A DNA stretch of 64,000 nucleotides from Parasphingorhabdus marina DSM 22363 (GTDB lineage Bacteria; Pseudomonadota; Alphaproteobacteria; Sphingomonadales; Sphingomonadaceae), in assembly GCF_900128895.1 (NCBI RefSeq), contig NZ_FSQW01000002.1, forward strand, positions 62,001 to 126,000. The letters run 5' to 3'. This document shows, in pieces, positions 36,610-44,822 of this stretch. The translations under genes were made by a program, and so were the position numbers. The notes under the pieces are model-generated. The model was not told the DNA's origin, did not search any database, and was given only the letters and a program-made list of their open reading frames with translations. Position 1 is the first letter of the stretch; each line of letters starts with the position of its first letter.

Positions 36610-38379
36610 TCAATTCGGATTGGAATTGAGCGGCAACTTTTTTAACAGCTTTAGCAATTTTTCATAGTTGGCCTGATTGGCTGGCGAATTTCCAGCCCAT
36701 TTGCGATATTTTTCTTCGTTAGCAAGGATGTTCCGGCCAAGATGGTAAATGATTGTGATGGCCGTGCTACCAGCCAACAATGTACCGACCACACCAAAGG
36801 TCATCATGGAAGCAATAGTTGCACTCGTCACCGTTGCCAACGGATAGGTAGCCACGAACTCGATTGAGTATCTTAAGAAATTTTCAGCATATCCAGTCAC
36901 TCGCCCTGACAATCGTTCACTAAATTTGTGGGGTGGCAAGGCAAGTTCTACCGCCTGATCGATAAACTCCTTGGTCTCATCACTCACCACTTCTTGCTCG
37001 TGTAGTTCTTTTATTCGATCCCTTAGCTCACGAGGTGATACGGAAGTGGCATCGATGTCGGGACCAAGACGAGCGCGATCCATCCGATCTAAATAGGGAT
37101 CTAAACCCACTAGCAGGTTATGGGCGTCTTGTAAGACGGACAGCTGCAAAATGATTGCGTCATCTACGTAAGGGGTCAGACTATCGCTATTTTCTGATAT
37201 TAATGCGAATAGATATTTGCGAATTCTCTCGCCTCTCAGCACAATTAAAGAGGGTTTAGCATCATCTAAATCTTGTCCGAGTGCTTCCAAATATAATTCA
37301 ACAATTGCAGGAGCATCACCTGCAGAGTTACTTCCTCTACATAAATCTAATAAATGGTTAGATTCTCTTATTGCTTCGTTGTAGCGATTGTTGGCTTCTG
37401 TATCCTTTCGAAGTCGATCCTTGCCCGCTCCAAACGCAATAGTGATTTTTTGGTCATTGCTAGTCTGAAAAATAGCCGAATAGGGGTTTTGCTTTTCCGG
37501 CCTAATTCCACTCTCGCTGGATAAATTGGATGTGAAGTTTGGGTCAGTTAGCTCATTTTTGAATTGGTCAATAGCCGCAGAGACATTTGCAAATTTTTGA
37601 TCCCACCAAGTACTGACTTGCTCCAACAAGAACTCTCCGATAGCCATATCGCTATTGGGGTTCTGATCAAAACCGCGGTCCATGCCATTGATCCGACGGT
37701 CAAACCAAGATGTCCAAAAGCCCAAATTTTCGCTTTGGAAATCAGTTTTCGCTCGCTTCCAATAGTCATCAAAAACGGCTGGTGCCGATTGAAGCCACAA
37801 TGGTTGATTGAAAATTTCGTTGCCCTTTTCCGATCTGTTTGAAATCAGGAAATCGATATCATCAAAAATTGCCTGCAGATATTTATCAGCGTCAGCTCCG
37901 TATTTTTGAGGAGTATCCTCTGATGTGCATTCCTTGACTGCATGATCCACAGTCAATTTTGCGACGAAGCTTGCCGATTGCGCCGTGAATTCAAAATAAG
38001 ACGCATCATCAGCGTCCTTCGGATCTGGAAACACCGTGTCCCCGAATACATATGCTGTCCGTGCTGCTGAAAGTGCTACGGGTAAGAACATGTGATCTTG
38101 ATCTTCAAAAGAAACTGGATTGCTTGCATCCACTAGGTTTTTAGTGATTTCTGTTTCGGGCCAAATTTTCTCAGAAAAACGGGATGCCCAAGCCAAGACC
38201 AGGGGTCTGAAGATCATCTTACCCCAGTGATCTAAGTCTGATACGGAAATAGATTGTTTTCCAAGTGCCAATGGAACTGAGCGGCAAGCCGACCTAAACA
38301 AAACAGCCTTCGCCCATCCTTTTGGCCGATTGGCTAGAAGCGAATCCACAAGTGTGTCTATAGGTCTATCGCGCATCAT
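36610..38379 (-). CDS. Orphan 589-residue protein with C-terminal membrane hairpin
   Basis: A large protein of no recognised family. Residues 1-510 are soluble and mostly helical, with Trp/Phe-rich stretches (DHWGKMIFRPLVLAWASRF near 49-67, FWTSWFDRRINGMDRGF near 221-237) and charged helices around 430-490 (PRELRDRIKELHEQEVV). Two hydrophobic helices follow at about 522-560 (YPLATVTSATIASMMTFGVV and LLAGSTAITIIYHLG), then a basic tail. The gene is visibly AT-richer than its surroundings: 26 of 60 bases are G or C at 36661-36720, against 41 of 60 at 35701-35760. That points to horizontal acquisition. No flanking integrase, transposase or tRNA is present. A sensor or effector with a membrane-acting end is one speculative reading. 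Confidence 0.75.
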   Translation of the reverse strand: MMRDRPIDTLVDSLLANRPKGWAKAVLFRSACRSVPLALGKQSISVSDLDHWGKMIFRPLVLAWASRFSEKIWPETEITKNLVDASNPVSFEDQDHMFLPVALSAARTAYVFGDTVFPDPKDADDASYFEFTAQSASFVAKLTVDHAVKECTSEDTPQKYGADADKYLQAIFDDIDFLISNRSEKGNEIFNQPLWLQSAPAVFDDYWKRAKTDFQSENLGFWTSWFDRRINGMDRGFDQNPNSDMAIGEFLLEQVSTWWDQKFANVSAAIDQFKNELTDPNFTSNLSSESGIRPEKQNPYSAIFQTSNDQKITIAFGAGKDRLRKDTEANNRYNEAIRESNHLLDLCRGSNSAGDAPAIVELYLEALGQDLDDAKPSLIVLRGERIRKYLFALISENSDSLTPYVDDAIILQLSVLQDAHNLLVGLDPYLDRMDRARLGPDIDATSVSPRELRDRIKELHEQEVVSDETKEFIDQAVELALPPHKFSERLSGRVTGYAENFLRYSIEFVATYPLATVTSATIASMMTFGVVGTLLAGSTAITIIYHLGRNILANEEKYRKWAGNSPANQANYEKLLKLLKKLPLNSNPN

Positions 38380-38525
38380 TGGTTCTATACTTTATTCTTT
38401 TCGGTGCGCTCAGTTAAAATCAACAATATTACGTTAGAGCATAGTCGTCCCCTTTGAAATCTTCCACGGCTACCCATCCAACCCACCCTTTCCTACACAC
38501 CCCAATCCCCTCTACCGTCTGCCCC

Positions 38526-39122
38526 ATGACAGACTCCCCCCGATCCCCCGCCGTCCCGCCTTCAACTACTCCTGATCCCACACCTGACATCCCCGCCGGC
38601 CCGCGCTGGAACAAGCGCAAGATGGCGGACTTTCTGCGCATGCTCGCGGCCACGCAGAATGTTTCGGTCGCCGCCAAATCCGTCGGGATGTCGCGGCAGA
38701 GCGCGTACAGGCTTCGCGCGCGGCTCAAGGGGGCGCCGTTTGATATCGCGTGGGAGGCGGCCTTTCGCCACGGCTATGACAATCTCGCCCATGCCGCGCT
38801 GGAGCGGGCGCTGAACGGGGTCGAGGTGCCGCATTATTATCGCGGCGAGCTGGTCGGGACGTCGCGCCGCTATGACGAGCGGCTGACCGTCGCGCTGCTG
38901 GCGATGCGCAACCGGTCGGGCGCGCCGCTGATGGGGCGCTATGGCGCGGCGGCGGAATATTATGGCGAGCACTGGGATGCACTGCTCGAACGGGTGCATT
39001 GCGGCCCGGCGGACTGGGAGCGCGAGGGCGGGGGCGATGACAGCGACCGCGAGAGGGAAGAGGAGAATCTGCTGGACTTTCTCAAGGCCAAATATGCGCC
39101 GGAAGAACGGGGCCGGCGGTGA
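38526..39122 (+). CDS. Helix-turn-helix protein
   Basis: A 198-residue protein starting at MTDSPRSP, with a proline-rich disordered first 25 residues, an HTH at about 46-67 (VSVAAKSVGMSRQSAYRLRA) and a helical remainder ending in an acidic and then basic tail. The HTH plus the middle region (ALERALNGVEVPHYYRGELVG) resembles sphingomonad proteins annotated as HTH or terminase-small-subunit-like. Regulatory target unknown. Compositionally GC-rich, unlike the orphan gene it diverges from, so the two do not look co-acquired. Confidence 0.72.
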   Translation: MTDSPRSPAVPPSTTPDPTPDIPAGPRWNKRKMADFLRMLAATQNVSVAAKSVGMSRQSAYRLRARLKGAPFDIAWEAAFRHGYDNLAHAALERALNGVEVPHYYRGELVGTSRRYDERLTVALLAMRNRSGAPLMGRYGAAAEYYGEHWDALLERVHCGPADWEREGGGDDSDREREEENLLDFLKAKYAPEERGRR

Positions 39123-39145
39123 GGGGGTATTTTGTTTCATGAAAC

Positions 39146-39253
39146 TGTCACCCTGACCCGGCGAGTGCAAAAGCCTGCTCTTCCACGGGTTTTCGAGGAA
39201 CCGAGGCAGGGTGACACACTGTCACCTTTGTCACCCTGTTTGCCGGGGTCAGG
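39146..39253. repeat. Nested inverted repeats between the HTH and YbjN-like genes
   Basis: Outer arms: CCTGACCCGGC within 39146-39162 and GCCGGGGTCAGG at 39242-39253. Inner arms: CAGGGTGACA at 39207-39216 and TGTCACCCTG at 39229-39238, a perfect 10-base pair of arms with a 12-base loop. TGTCACC also occurs at 39146. The two genes converge here, so the element may be a bidirectional terminator, though no T tract follows on either strand; it could equally be a dispersed repeat. Confidence 0.5.
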
Positions 39254-39274
39254 CGCGGGGGCCGGTGGCGAGGC

Positions 39275-39940
39275 TCAGATCCTGTTCGCCTTCTCGCGCT
39301 CGCGGATCAGCTCCTCGAGCTGGTTCTCGATAATCCCCTGGCTGTCCCCGCCACCGAAGACCGCAGCGCCGCTGGAGAAACTGGTGCCGAAATTTTTGAC
39401 GATGGCGACCGTCTGGGACAGCCCGGAAAGAAATTCCGCTTCCTCGAGACTGGTGAGGGGATGGATATAGGTGCCCCAGAGCAGGTTCTGCGCGACGCCG
39501 TAACGGGCATCGAGCGCGCTGTCGAAATTGGCCTGCATTAGCCGCTGGAGCAGCTCGGTGCTCAGCTGTTCCGACGGGATGATCGGGATCATGATCCGCA
39601 TCCGTTCAGCGATTGGGTCGGTGACGACAAGGACGATATGTTCGCCGAGCTGGAACTGCCAGTTGTTGCCGTCGGGTTCGATCTCGTCGTCGATTTTCTT
39701 CAGCGCCGCGCCGATCATTGCCAGCGCGGCTTTCGCCTCCTCGCTGGGTTCGCGCGAAGTCTGACCGGGATCACTCTGGGCAAATTCCTCTTCGGGCGTG
39801 AGGGATTGTTCGCCGGATTCGGCCGGGGCGGCAGGTTCCTCTGCCGCCGGATCGCTTTGCGCCTGGGCGCAGGCACTGGCCAGAAACAGGCTGGAGGCCA
39901 GCAGGCCGGAGAGGGGCAGATTGGTGCGGTGGATTTTCAT
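39275..39940 (-). CDS. Exported YbjN-like (type III chaperone-fold) protein
   Basis: A 221-residue protein with a signal peptide (LLASSLFLASACAQA, about 13-27), an acidic Pro/Ala/Glu-rich linker (about 28-65) and a mixed domain with WQFQLGEHIVLVVTDP, MRIMIPII and ELLQRLMQANFDSALDARYG. The latter pattern resembles YbjN/CesT-like folds in which a helix bears LLxLNxxxxxARYAL. It ends in a charged helix (IENQLEELIREREKANRI). SACAQ might be a weak lipobox, so a lipid anchor is possible but not convincing. Role unknown; the fold usually binds partner proteins. Confidence 0.68.
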   Translation of the reverse strand: MKIHRTNLPLSGLLASSLFLASACAQAQSDPAAEEPAAPAESGEQSLTPEEEFAQSDPGQTSREPSEEAKAALAMIGAALKKIDDEIEPDGNNWQFQLGEHIVLVVTDPIAERMRIMIPIIPSEQLSTELLQRLMQANFDSALDARYGVAQNLLWGTYIHPLTSLEEAEFLSGLSQTVAIVKNFGTSFSSGAAVFGGGDSQGIIENQLEELIREREKANRI

Positions 39941-40035
39941 CGGCAGGGTCCCTTTTGCAGGCGAGGTCTGAATTCCGGTTCGGAGACAGGGCAGATTATG
40001 TTACAGTTTCCCGGGAAGACAAACAGGACAATCAC

Positions 40036-40494
40036 ATGAATCTGCGGAACAATTCCGATCTCCAATGGATCCACTTCACTGATGACAAAGGGCGCTTTGA
40101 TTACCCGATCAATTATTCGGGGGCTGTCCTGTCGGTGCAGGATGACGGGCATATCGACCTGCTCTACCGGTGGGAGCCGGACAGCTATTGCCATTTTCAC
40201 CGGCATGTCTGTCACACCACTTCGACGGTATTGCAGGGCGAGCTGCATGTAACGGACGTCGATGCGGATGGGCAGACGGGAGAAAAGCGGGTGCGCATGG
40301 CGGGAGACTATGCAGCCAAGGATCCCGGCGATGTCCACATGGAACATGGTGGACCGGACGGGGCGGTGGTGCTGTTCCATCTCTACGCGCCCGATGGAAA
40401 ACTGGCGGATTTTCTGGGGCCCGATGGCGAGGTGCTGACGACGATTACGCTGGAAGACATGACCACCGGCCGCATCGCGCAGCAGGCGGCCTGA
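40036..40494 (+). CDS. Cupin domain protein
   Basis: A 152-residue single-cupin protein. The metal site is visible as CHFHRHVCHTTSTVLQGELHV (His53, His55, His57 or His60, with the conserved glutamate after the glycine), and the second motif as DPGDVHMEHGGPDGAVVLFH. Most such proteins bind Fe, Mn or Zn and act as dioxygenases, isomerases or sensors. The substrate is not evident; the sequence resembles the acetylacetone-dioxygenase/ChrR-type single cupins. ATG at 40036 has AGGACA upstream. Ten bases separate its stop from the racemase-like gene, so the pair may act on the same carboxylate. Confidence 0.82.
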   Translation: MNLRNNSDLQWIHFTDDKGRFDYPINYSGAVLSVQDDGHIDLLYRWEPDSYCHFHRHVCHTTSTVLQGELHVTDVDADGQTGEKRVRMAGDYAAKDPGDVHMEHGGPDGAVVLFHLYAPDGKLADFLGPDGEVLTTITLEDMTTGRIAQQAA

Positions 40495-40504
40495 GCCGGC
40501 GCTT

Positions 40505-41236
40505 GTGACACTGCATATCGGCATTTTGGCGCACAGCGCCGAAGGGGCGACATTGTCCTACCGCACGGTCTGGCAGGAAGGCATCCGCCGGATGGGCGAG
40601 CATGACCATCCGCAGATCACGATGAGCGGCGGACCGATGGCGCCGACGCTGGAGCTTTGGGAGAGGGGGGACCTCGTGGCACTGCGGCAATTGTTTCTGG
40701 AAGATTCCGAACGCCTTGCAGCGGCAGGTGCAGACTTTTTCATCCTGCCCGACAATACCGCCCATATCGCGCTGGAACAGCCGGGTCCGGATTTCCCGAT
40801 CCCGTGCCTGCACATCGCCGAAGTCGTCGCAGCCCGGGCGCAGGCCGACGGGCGAAAACATGTCGGCGTGCTGGGCACGTCGTGGACAATGGAGGGTCCC
40901 GTTTACCGGGATGTGCTGGCACGGCGGAGCCTGGAGCGGACCATTCCCGATGCCGCAGATCGCCGGGTCATCCACGACGCGATATTCGGCGAACTGTGCC
41001 TTGGCGAATTTCGCGAGGACACGCGACAGGATTTTGTGCGGATTATCGGTGAGCTGGCAGACATGGGTTGCGATTGCGTGGCGCTGGTTTGTACCGAAAT
41101 CCCGCTGCTGGTGACCGAAGATGTCTCGCCGCTACCCATTCTGGACAGTACCCGGCTGCAGGCAAGGGCTGCCGTTGCGGTCGCTCTCGGCGAAGCGCCG
41201 ATGCCGGACTGGTGCTGCGGACCCATAACGGCCTGA
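40505..41236 (+). CDS. Aspartate/glutamate racemase-family protein with a single catalytic cysteine
   Basis: A 243-residue two-domain protein of the Asp/Glu/hydantoin racemase superfamily. Cofactor-independent racemases use two cysteines. Here the first site reads LPDNTAHIA, with Asp83 where CNTAH is expected; the second is intact (ALVCTEIPLL, Cys196). A one-cysteine arrangement is found in epimerases with altered acid/base pairs and in arylmalonate decarboxylase, so simple amino-acid racemase activity should not be assumed. Start is GTG at 40505 without an obvious ribosome site. It follows the cupin gene closely. Confidence 0.82.
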   Translation: MTLHIGILAHSAEGATLSYRTVWQEGIRRMGEHDHPQITMSGGPMAPTLELWERGDLVALRQLFLEDSERLAAAGADFFILPDNTAHIALEQPGPDFPIPCLHIAEVVAARAQADGRKHVGVLGTSWTMEGPVYRDVLARRSLERTIPDAADRRVIHDAIFGELCLGEFREDTRQDFVRIIGELADMGCDCVALVCTEIPLLVTEDVSPLPILDSTRLQARAAVAVALGEAPMPDWCCGPITA

Positions 41237-41267
41237 TTTTATCAACTTGCAGTCACAGGGAATTTTC

Positions 41268-41603
41268 ATGTCCAGACCTCTTTTCAAGGCCACGATCATC
41301 GCCGCAGCCGCGATATTTCTTGCGGTATTCTGTCTGGTCGTGCTGCCACCGGTCCTGGTCAGCGGAGATGTTGCAGGTGCTTTCGCTGCTGGCTTCGTCA
41401 ATCCCTATGCCAGCGGATATTCGACCGACGTACTGGCCTGCTGGGTGATCCTCGCTGCCTGGATTGCCTATGAAGCGAGATCGCTGGGAATCCGGCATGG
41501 CTGGATCTGTGCCTTGCTCGGGATCATTCCCGGCGTGGCGGTCGGCTTTGCGCTGTATCTGCTTTTGCGCATGCGACAAATGAACGAAAGGCCAGAGGCG
41601 TGA
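41268..41603 (+). CDS. DUF2834 family membrane protein
   Basis: A 111-residue protein with three hydrophobic helices (about 7-28, 50-67 and 74-97). The middle region YSTDVLACWVILAAWIAYEARSLG followed by GIRHGWICALLGIIPGVAVG fits the DUF2834 family of small integral membrane proteins of unknown function. Start at 41268 (MSRPLFK), with CAGGG about 8 bases upstream; a longer frame from 41247 is possible. It may be transcribed with the following hypothetical gene, 21 bases away. Confidence 0.75.
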   Translation: MSRPLFKATIIAAAAIFLAVFCLVVLPPVLVSGDVAGAFAAGFVNPYASGYSTDVLACWVILAAWIAYEARSLGIRHGWICALLGIIPGVAVGFALYLLLRMRQMNERPEA

Positions 41604-41624
41604 CAGTCTCCGCATGGTGATGAC

Positions 41625-42152
41625 ATGGATCCGAATTACCCCGATCTGAAATATCCGCACTCCCAAAAAGGGTATGACTGGGAACCGCGAACCGGTCGGG
41701 GAAAGCCGGGTTTACATGGCCCGGAACCGGCGCCGCAGCTGCTTCTGACCATTGCGCGTGCGGCACAGCAGGAAAAAGAAATCTGGGAGAATTTTTGCGC
41801 CGAAGCGACCTATGAGGGTCCGCTGCTGGACGATGGGAAATTTCAGACAGAGCCGGCAGTCGGGGCCGAAATGCTGGACGCCTTCTATGCCGGACATGTG
41901 CAGCGCCACGCCAACAAGGAGGACTATTCGCTGGGTGGCATCTGGCGCCTGACGCAATTGATGCGGGCATGGGCTTCCGGTGTCGTTGCGGTCGATGATG
42001 ACCAGGCAGCGCTGGAAATGCTGACCCCTGCAGAAGCCGCTCCTGCCCCGTTGACAAGAGGCGAGTCGCTGTGGCGGTCGTTTCGGCTGGTTCTGATCCT
42101 TTTGCTGCTGGGTGTCCTCGCAATGATGTATTTCGGATTTATCGAGATATGA
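41625..42152 (+). CDS. Hypothetical tail-anchored protein (175 aa)
   Basis: A protein with a soluble N-terminal region (MDPNYPDLKYPHSQKGYDW, charged helices, HVQRHANKEDYSLGGIWRL) and a single C-terminal membrane helix (SFRLVLILLLLGVLAMMYFGF, about 150-171). This makes it a likely tail-anchored inner-membrane protein with a cytoplasmic body. No family recognised. The spacing to the upstream DUF2834 gene suggests an operon. Confidence 0.65.
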   Translation: MDPNYPDLKYPHSQKGYDWEPRTGRGKPGLHGPEPAPQLLLTIARAAQQEKEIWENFCAEATYEGPLLDDGKFQTEPAVGAEMLDAFYAGHVQRHANKEDYSLGGIWRLTQLMRAWASGVVAVDDDQAALEMLTPAEAAPAPLTRGESLWRSFRLVLILLLLGVLAMMYFGFIEI

Positions 42153-42186
42153 CGAAACCAGCTGGATCGCGAAGAGTGAGCAACAC

Positions 42187-42699
42187 ATGGAAATTTTGAT
42201 ACGCGGCGAAAAACCAGCGGATGAGGCGGTCATTCACGATATTACCGCACGTGCATTTGCGCCGATGCCATATTCCGACGGGGACGAACAGCAGCTCATC
42301 GACCGGTTCCGCAATGCCGGTGCGCTGGAATTGTCACTGGTGGCGGAGCAGGACGGTGCCGTTGTCGGCCAGGTGACCTTCACGCGTGCCTTTGCCGCCG
42401 ATGGTTCAACCGGGTGGTACGCGCTGGGACCGGTCGCCGTGGAACCGGAACTTCAGAGCCAGCGCATTGGGCAGCAATTGATCGAAGCGGGACTGGCAGA
42501 GCTACGGAACCGCGAGGCGGCTGGTTGCATATTGGTGGGAAATCCCGAATATTACCAGCGGTTTGGTTTTCAGGGATTCCCCGAATTATGTCCGGACCGC
42601 CAGCCAGCAGACTATTTCCAGATATTGCCGCTGGGCGTCGCGGAGCCCGATGTGGTGATTGAGTTTCACCCGTTATTTTATGCCGAAGATGACGGGTGA
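42187..42699 (+). CDS. GNAT family N-acetyltransferase (YhbS type)
   Basis: A 170-residue acetyltransferase. Motif A reads LGPVAVEPELQSQRIGQQLIEAGL (about 80-103), with the acetyl-CoA loop QSQRIG, and it ends with GNPEYYQRFGFQGFPEL, a YhbS-like signature. Substrate unknown. The start ATG at 42187 follows GAGTGAGC. Its C-terminus lies 80 bases before the DUF1838 gene. Confidence 0.88.
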   Translation: MEILIRGEKPADEAVIHDITARAFAPMPYSDGDEQQLIDRFRNAGALELSLVAEQDGAVVGQVTFTRAFAADGSTGWYALGPVAVEPELQSQRIGQQLIEAGLAELRNREAAGCILVGNPEYYQRFGFQGFPELCPDRQPADYFQILPLGVAEPDVVIEFHPLFYAEDDG

Positions 42700-42781
42700 A
42701 CAGATTGATTTTGCATGGTCTGTGATCCAGACTGTGCCGAAACAAAGAGACCGGAAACAGAAGAGGGTGGAGGACATAAAC

Positions 42782-43594
42782 ATGTCGCAGCTATTGCGTA
42801 GCCTGATGATCATGCTGACAGCGGCGCTGATCATCGCTTTGCCGGTTCGGGCCGAAACCTTCACGCCGGAACTCTTTGAGCGCTGGATCGATTCCCGGAT
42901 CGGTACCGGTGAACCGGTCTACTGGTACAGTATCGGTACCATGCGCAGCTATCCGGACGGCAAGATTCTGGCCCGCATGGAAGGGTATGATACTGCAAGA
43001 ATGTATTGGCCGGATCCGGCGCGGCCGCTGGTGCATCAATATAATCGCAAGATCTATATTTTCCGCGATCCGGAAACTGGAGAAGTGCTTCGTGAGGTGA
43101 ACGATGTTCCTGTTGAGCCAGTCGCCTATCCCTATCAGTTTATCAGCTATGAGCTCAAAGACGGTGCGGTAGAAACCTTTGTCGAACAAGGTCGCGGATC
43201 GCGCAAAAACCGCATTGGCCCCGGGCGGGACATAACCGTTCGCATGATCGGGGATACCGCGGTTTTTACCGCCCCTATCTATCTCGATTTTCCGGTCGGG
43301 CCACCCAAAGATGGCATCGTCTCTCGCTATCAGGCGTTCGAAAATTATGATTTCTTTGTTCAACCTGCAGGATCCGTCAGCCGGCCTCACCAGCTCAGCT
43401 GGGTCCGCTACGGAGCGGCACCGCCCTGGGCTGGCGGTGGTCCAAGCATCATGCATCTCGTCACCTGGCGCGTGGACAGTTTCGCCGCTGTTCCGGACAG
43501 TTTGCGCAGTTACATTGTTGCAGAAGCGCCGCTTTGGCAGAATCCGCCGGACAATCTCGCAGAGATCCGACGTCTGCAGGAGCCGCAGCAATGA
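42782..43594 (+). CDS. Exported DUF1838 family protein
   Basis: A 270-residue protein with an N-terminal signal peptide (LLRSLMIMLTAALIIALPVRA, about 4-24). The mature region contains YSIGTMRSYPDGKILARMEGYD, then PETGEVLREVNDVPVEPVAY and near the end SWVRYGAAPPWAGGGPSI, all consistent with DUF1838. Function unknown. A good ribosome site (GGTGGAGGACATAAAC) identifies the ATG at 42782; an upstream extension overlaps the acetyltransferase. Its stop overlaps the start of the CpeT-like lipoprotein (ATGA), so the two proteins are probably made together and may act together in the periplasm. Confidence 0.78.
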   Translation: MSQLLRSLMIMLTAALIIALPVRAETFTPELFERWIDSRIGTGEPVYWYSIGTMRSYPDGKILARMEGYDTARMYWPDPARPLVHQYNRKIYIFRDPETGEVLREVNDVPVEPVAYPYQFISYELKDGAVETFVEQGRGSRKNRIGPGRDITVRMIGDTAVFTAPIYLDFPVGPPKDGIVSRYQAFENYDFFVQPAGSVSRPHQLSWVRYGAAPPWAGGGPSIMHLVTWRVDSFAAVPDSLRSYIVAEAPLWQNPPDNLAEIRRLQEPQQ

Positions 43595-44259
43595 AACTTC
43601 GCCCCAGTTTTGCAGCACTTTTTGCGGTTTTTCTGTTGTCCGCGTGCAACTATTTTTCTGATGGAAAGGGGGCCGGAACCGAAATTGACACGCCGGAAAA
43701 ACTGGCGAAGGCGATGACCGGCCGGTTCGCTTCTGATCCCGACGAAAACGGCAATCTGGTGGAAGACTTCCGTGTTCCTGTCGAAGCCATGGGGCCGGGG
43801 GAATGGATCTATTTTCAGCGGAACCAGGGGCCCGCAACCCGCAACGAGCGGCGGGCCTATCGGCAGCGTGTCCTGCAACTGGTACCGGCACCCGGGGGCG
43901 GCGTATCGCAGATTACATGGAGCCTGAAAGCACCGGAACTGTTTGCTTCTGCACCCCGCCATCCAGGCGTGTTGAAAGCGCTCGACAAAAAGGCGCTGAA
44001 ACTGACGATGGAGGCCGGATGTGAGCAGCGCTGGCTTTTCGAAGCCGGTGCCGGTGAGAGCGGTACCTGGCGTGGACGGGTCGATCCGGTTGAATGTACG
44101 ATCTACTCGCAACGTCGTCAGAAACGCATAGGTATCGGATCGGAAACCCGACTGTCGGCGAATAGTCTGCTGGAGGCTGAACGCGGATTCGATCTGAATG
44201 GCACACAGCTTTGGGGCACTCCGGCCGGCGCCTTCACCGAGATGAAGCGGGAGGAATGA
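43591..44259 (+). CDS. CpeT/CpcT-family lipoprotein (chromophore-lyase-like)
   Basis: A 222-residue protein with a lipoprotein signal peptide (LFAVFLLSAC, Cys at about 19) and a CpeT/CpcT fold: MTGRFASDPDE, then AYRQRVLQL, GCEQRW, WRGRVDPVECTIYSQ and the family-typical ending RGFDLNGTQLWGTPAGAF. In cyanobacteria CpcT/CpeT attach phycobilins to phycobiliproteins. No phycobiliprotein is present here and the protein is a predicted lipoprotein, so a bilin-lyase role is unlikely; binding or scavenging a tetrapyrrole or another ligand is possible. Coupled to the DUF1838 gene by a four-base overlap. Confidence 0.85.
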   Translation: MKLRPSFAALFAVFLLSACNYFSDGKGAGTEIDTPEKLAKAMTGRFASDPDENGNLVEDFRVPVEAMGPGEWIYFQRNQGPATRNERRAYRQRVLQLVPAPGGGVSQITWSLKAPELFASAPRHPGVLKALDKKALKLTMEAGCEQRWLFEAGAGESGTWRGRVDPVECTIYSQRRQKRIGIGSETRLSANSLLEAERGFDLNGTQLWGTPAGAFTEMKREE

Positions 44260-44263
44260 AAAC

Positions 44264-44293
44264 GGCCCGACCTGCTTTTTTGCAGACCGGGCC
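44264..44293. terminator. Hairpin between convergent genes
   Basis: GGCCCGACCTGC (44264-44275) pairs imperfectly with GCAGACCGGGCC (44282-44293) around a T6 loop, just after the CpeT-like stop. On the minus strand GTTTTC follows, so it may end transcription of the small gene at 44335-44616 as well. Confidence 0.45.
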
Positions 44294-44334
44294 AGTCGGG
44301 GAGGAAGAGGGGAAGAGCTTTTCTGCCCGGCAGT

Positions 44335-44616
44335 CTATTCGCGCGGCGCGAGGTTCCGGAAAAACTTTCGGATCTCCAACTCGAAAAAGTCGCTGCCATC
44401 GCCATTGTTGACGATCAGCAAGTCGCTGCCATCCTGACTGCTGCTGGAAGACGAAGGCCGGGCTGCCTGAACGGCCGGCAGAAGCAGGCCCACCCGCTGC
44501 TCGCTGCCATTGGATTTATACTGACCGGTGCCCTTGGCCTGAGCGGCCTGGGCGGAAATTCCGAGGGCAATTACGAGGGTGGTGGTAATCAGTCTGGCGG
44601 TTTTGCTGCTGGTCAT
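44335..44616 (-). CDS. Hypothetical exported protein (93 aa)
   Basis: A short protein with a signal peptide (ARLITTTLVIALGISAQAAQA, about 6-26) and a low-complexity mature part rich in Ser (RPSSSSSSQDGSD) and Asp/Asn (VNNGDGSDFFELE), ending RKFFRNLAPRE. No family recognised. I chose the ATG at 44616 (MTSSKTAR) because GGAG lies six bases upstream; a start four codons earlier lacks one. Confidence 0.55.
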   Translation of the reverse strand: MTSSKTARLITTTLVIALGISAQAAQAKGTGQYKSNGSEQRVGLLLPAVQAARPSSSSSSQDGSDLLIVNNGDGSDFFELEIRKFFRNLAPRE

Positions 44617-44744
44617 TTTGGTCTCCATTGCTTGAACTTCGGAGCCTTTATGGATGGCCGGACGGTCAGGGCCGGTGATGCCGGTCACATGCACGCAACA
44701 AAACGAACAAGCCACTGGAAAGCAAGACAAAAAAACTGTGGTGC

Positions 44745-44779
44745 AAAAGAAAAATCCGCCGGCATTGCTGCCGACGGAT
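44745..44779 (-). terminator. Rho-independent terminator of the isocitrate lyase gene
   Basis: ATCCGCCGGCA (44754-44764) and TGCCGACGGAT (44769-44779) form an 11-base stem with one mismatch and a four-base loop. Read on the minus strand it is followed by a T-rich tract (TTTTTCTTTT), 43 bases beyond the aceA stop. A classic intrinsic terminator. Confidence 0.85.
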
Positions 44780-44822
44780 AGTGTATTCCTCCCCAGGAAT
44801 AGCGTTGTTTGTTGTCTGGTGC

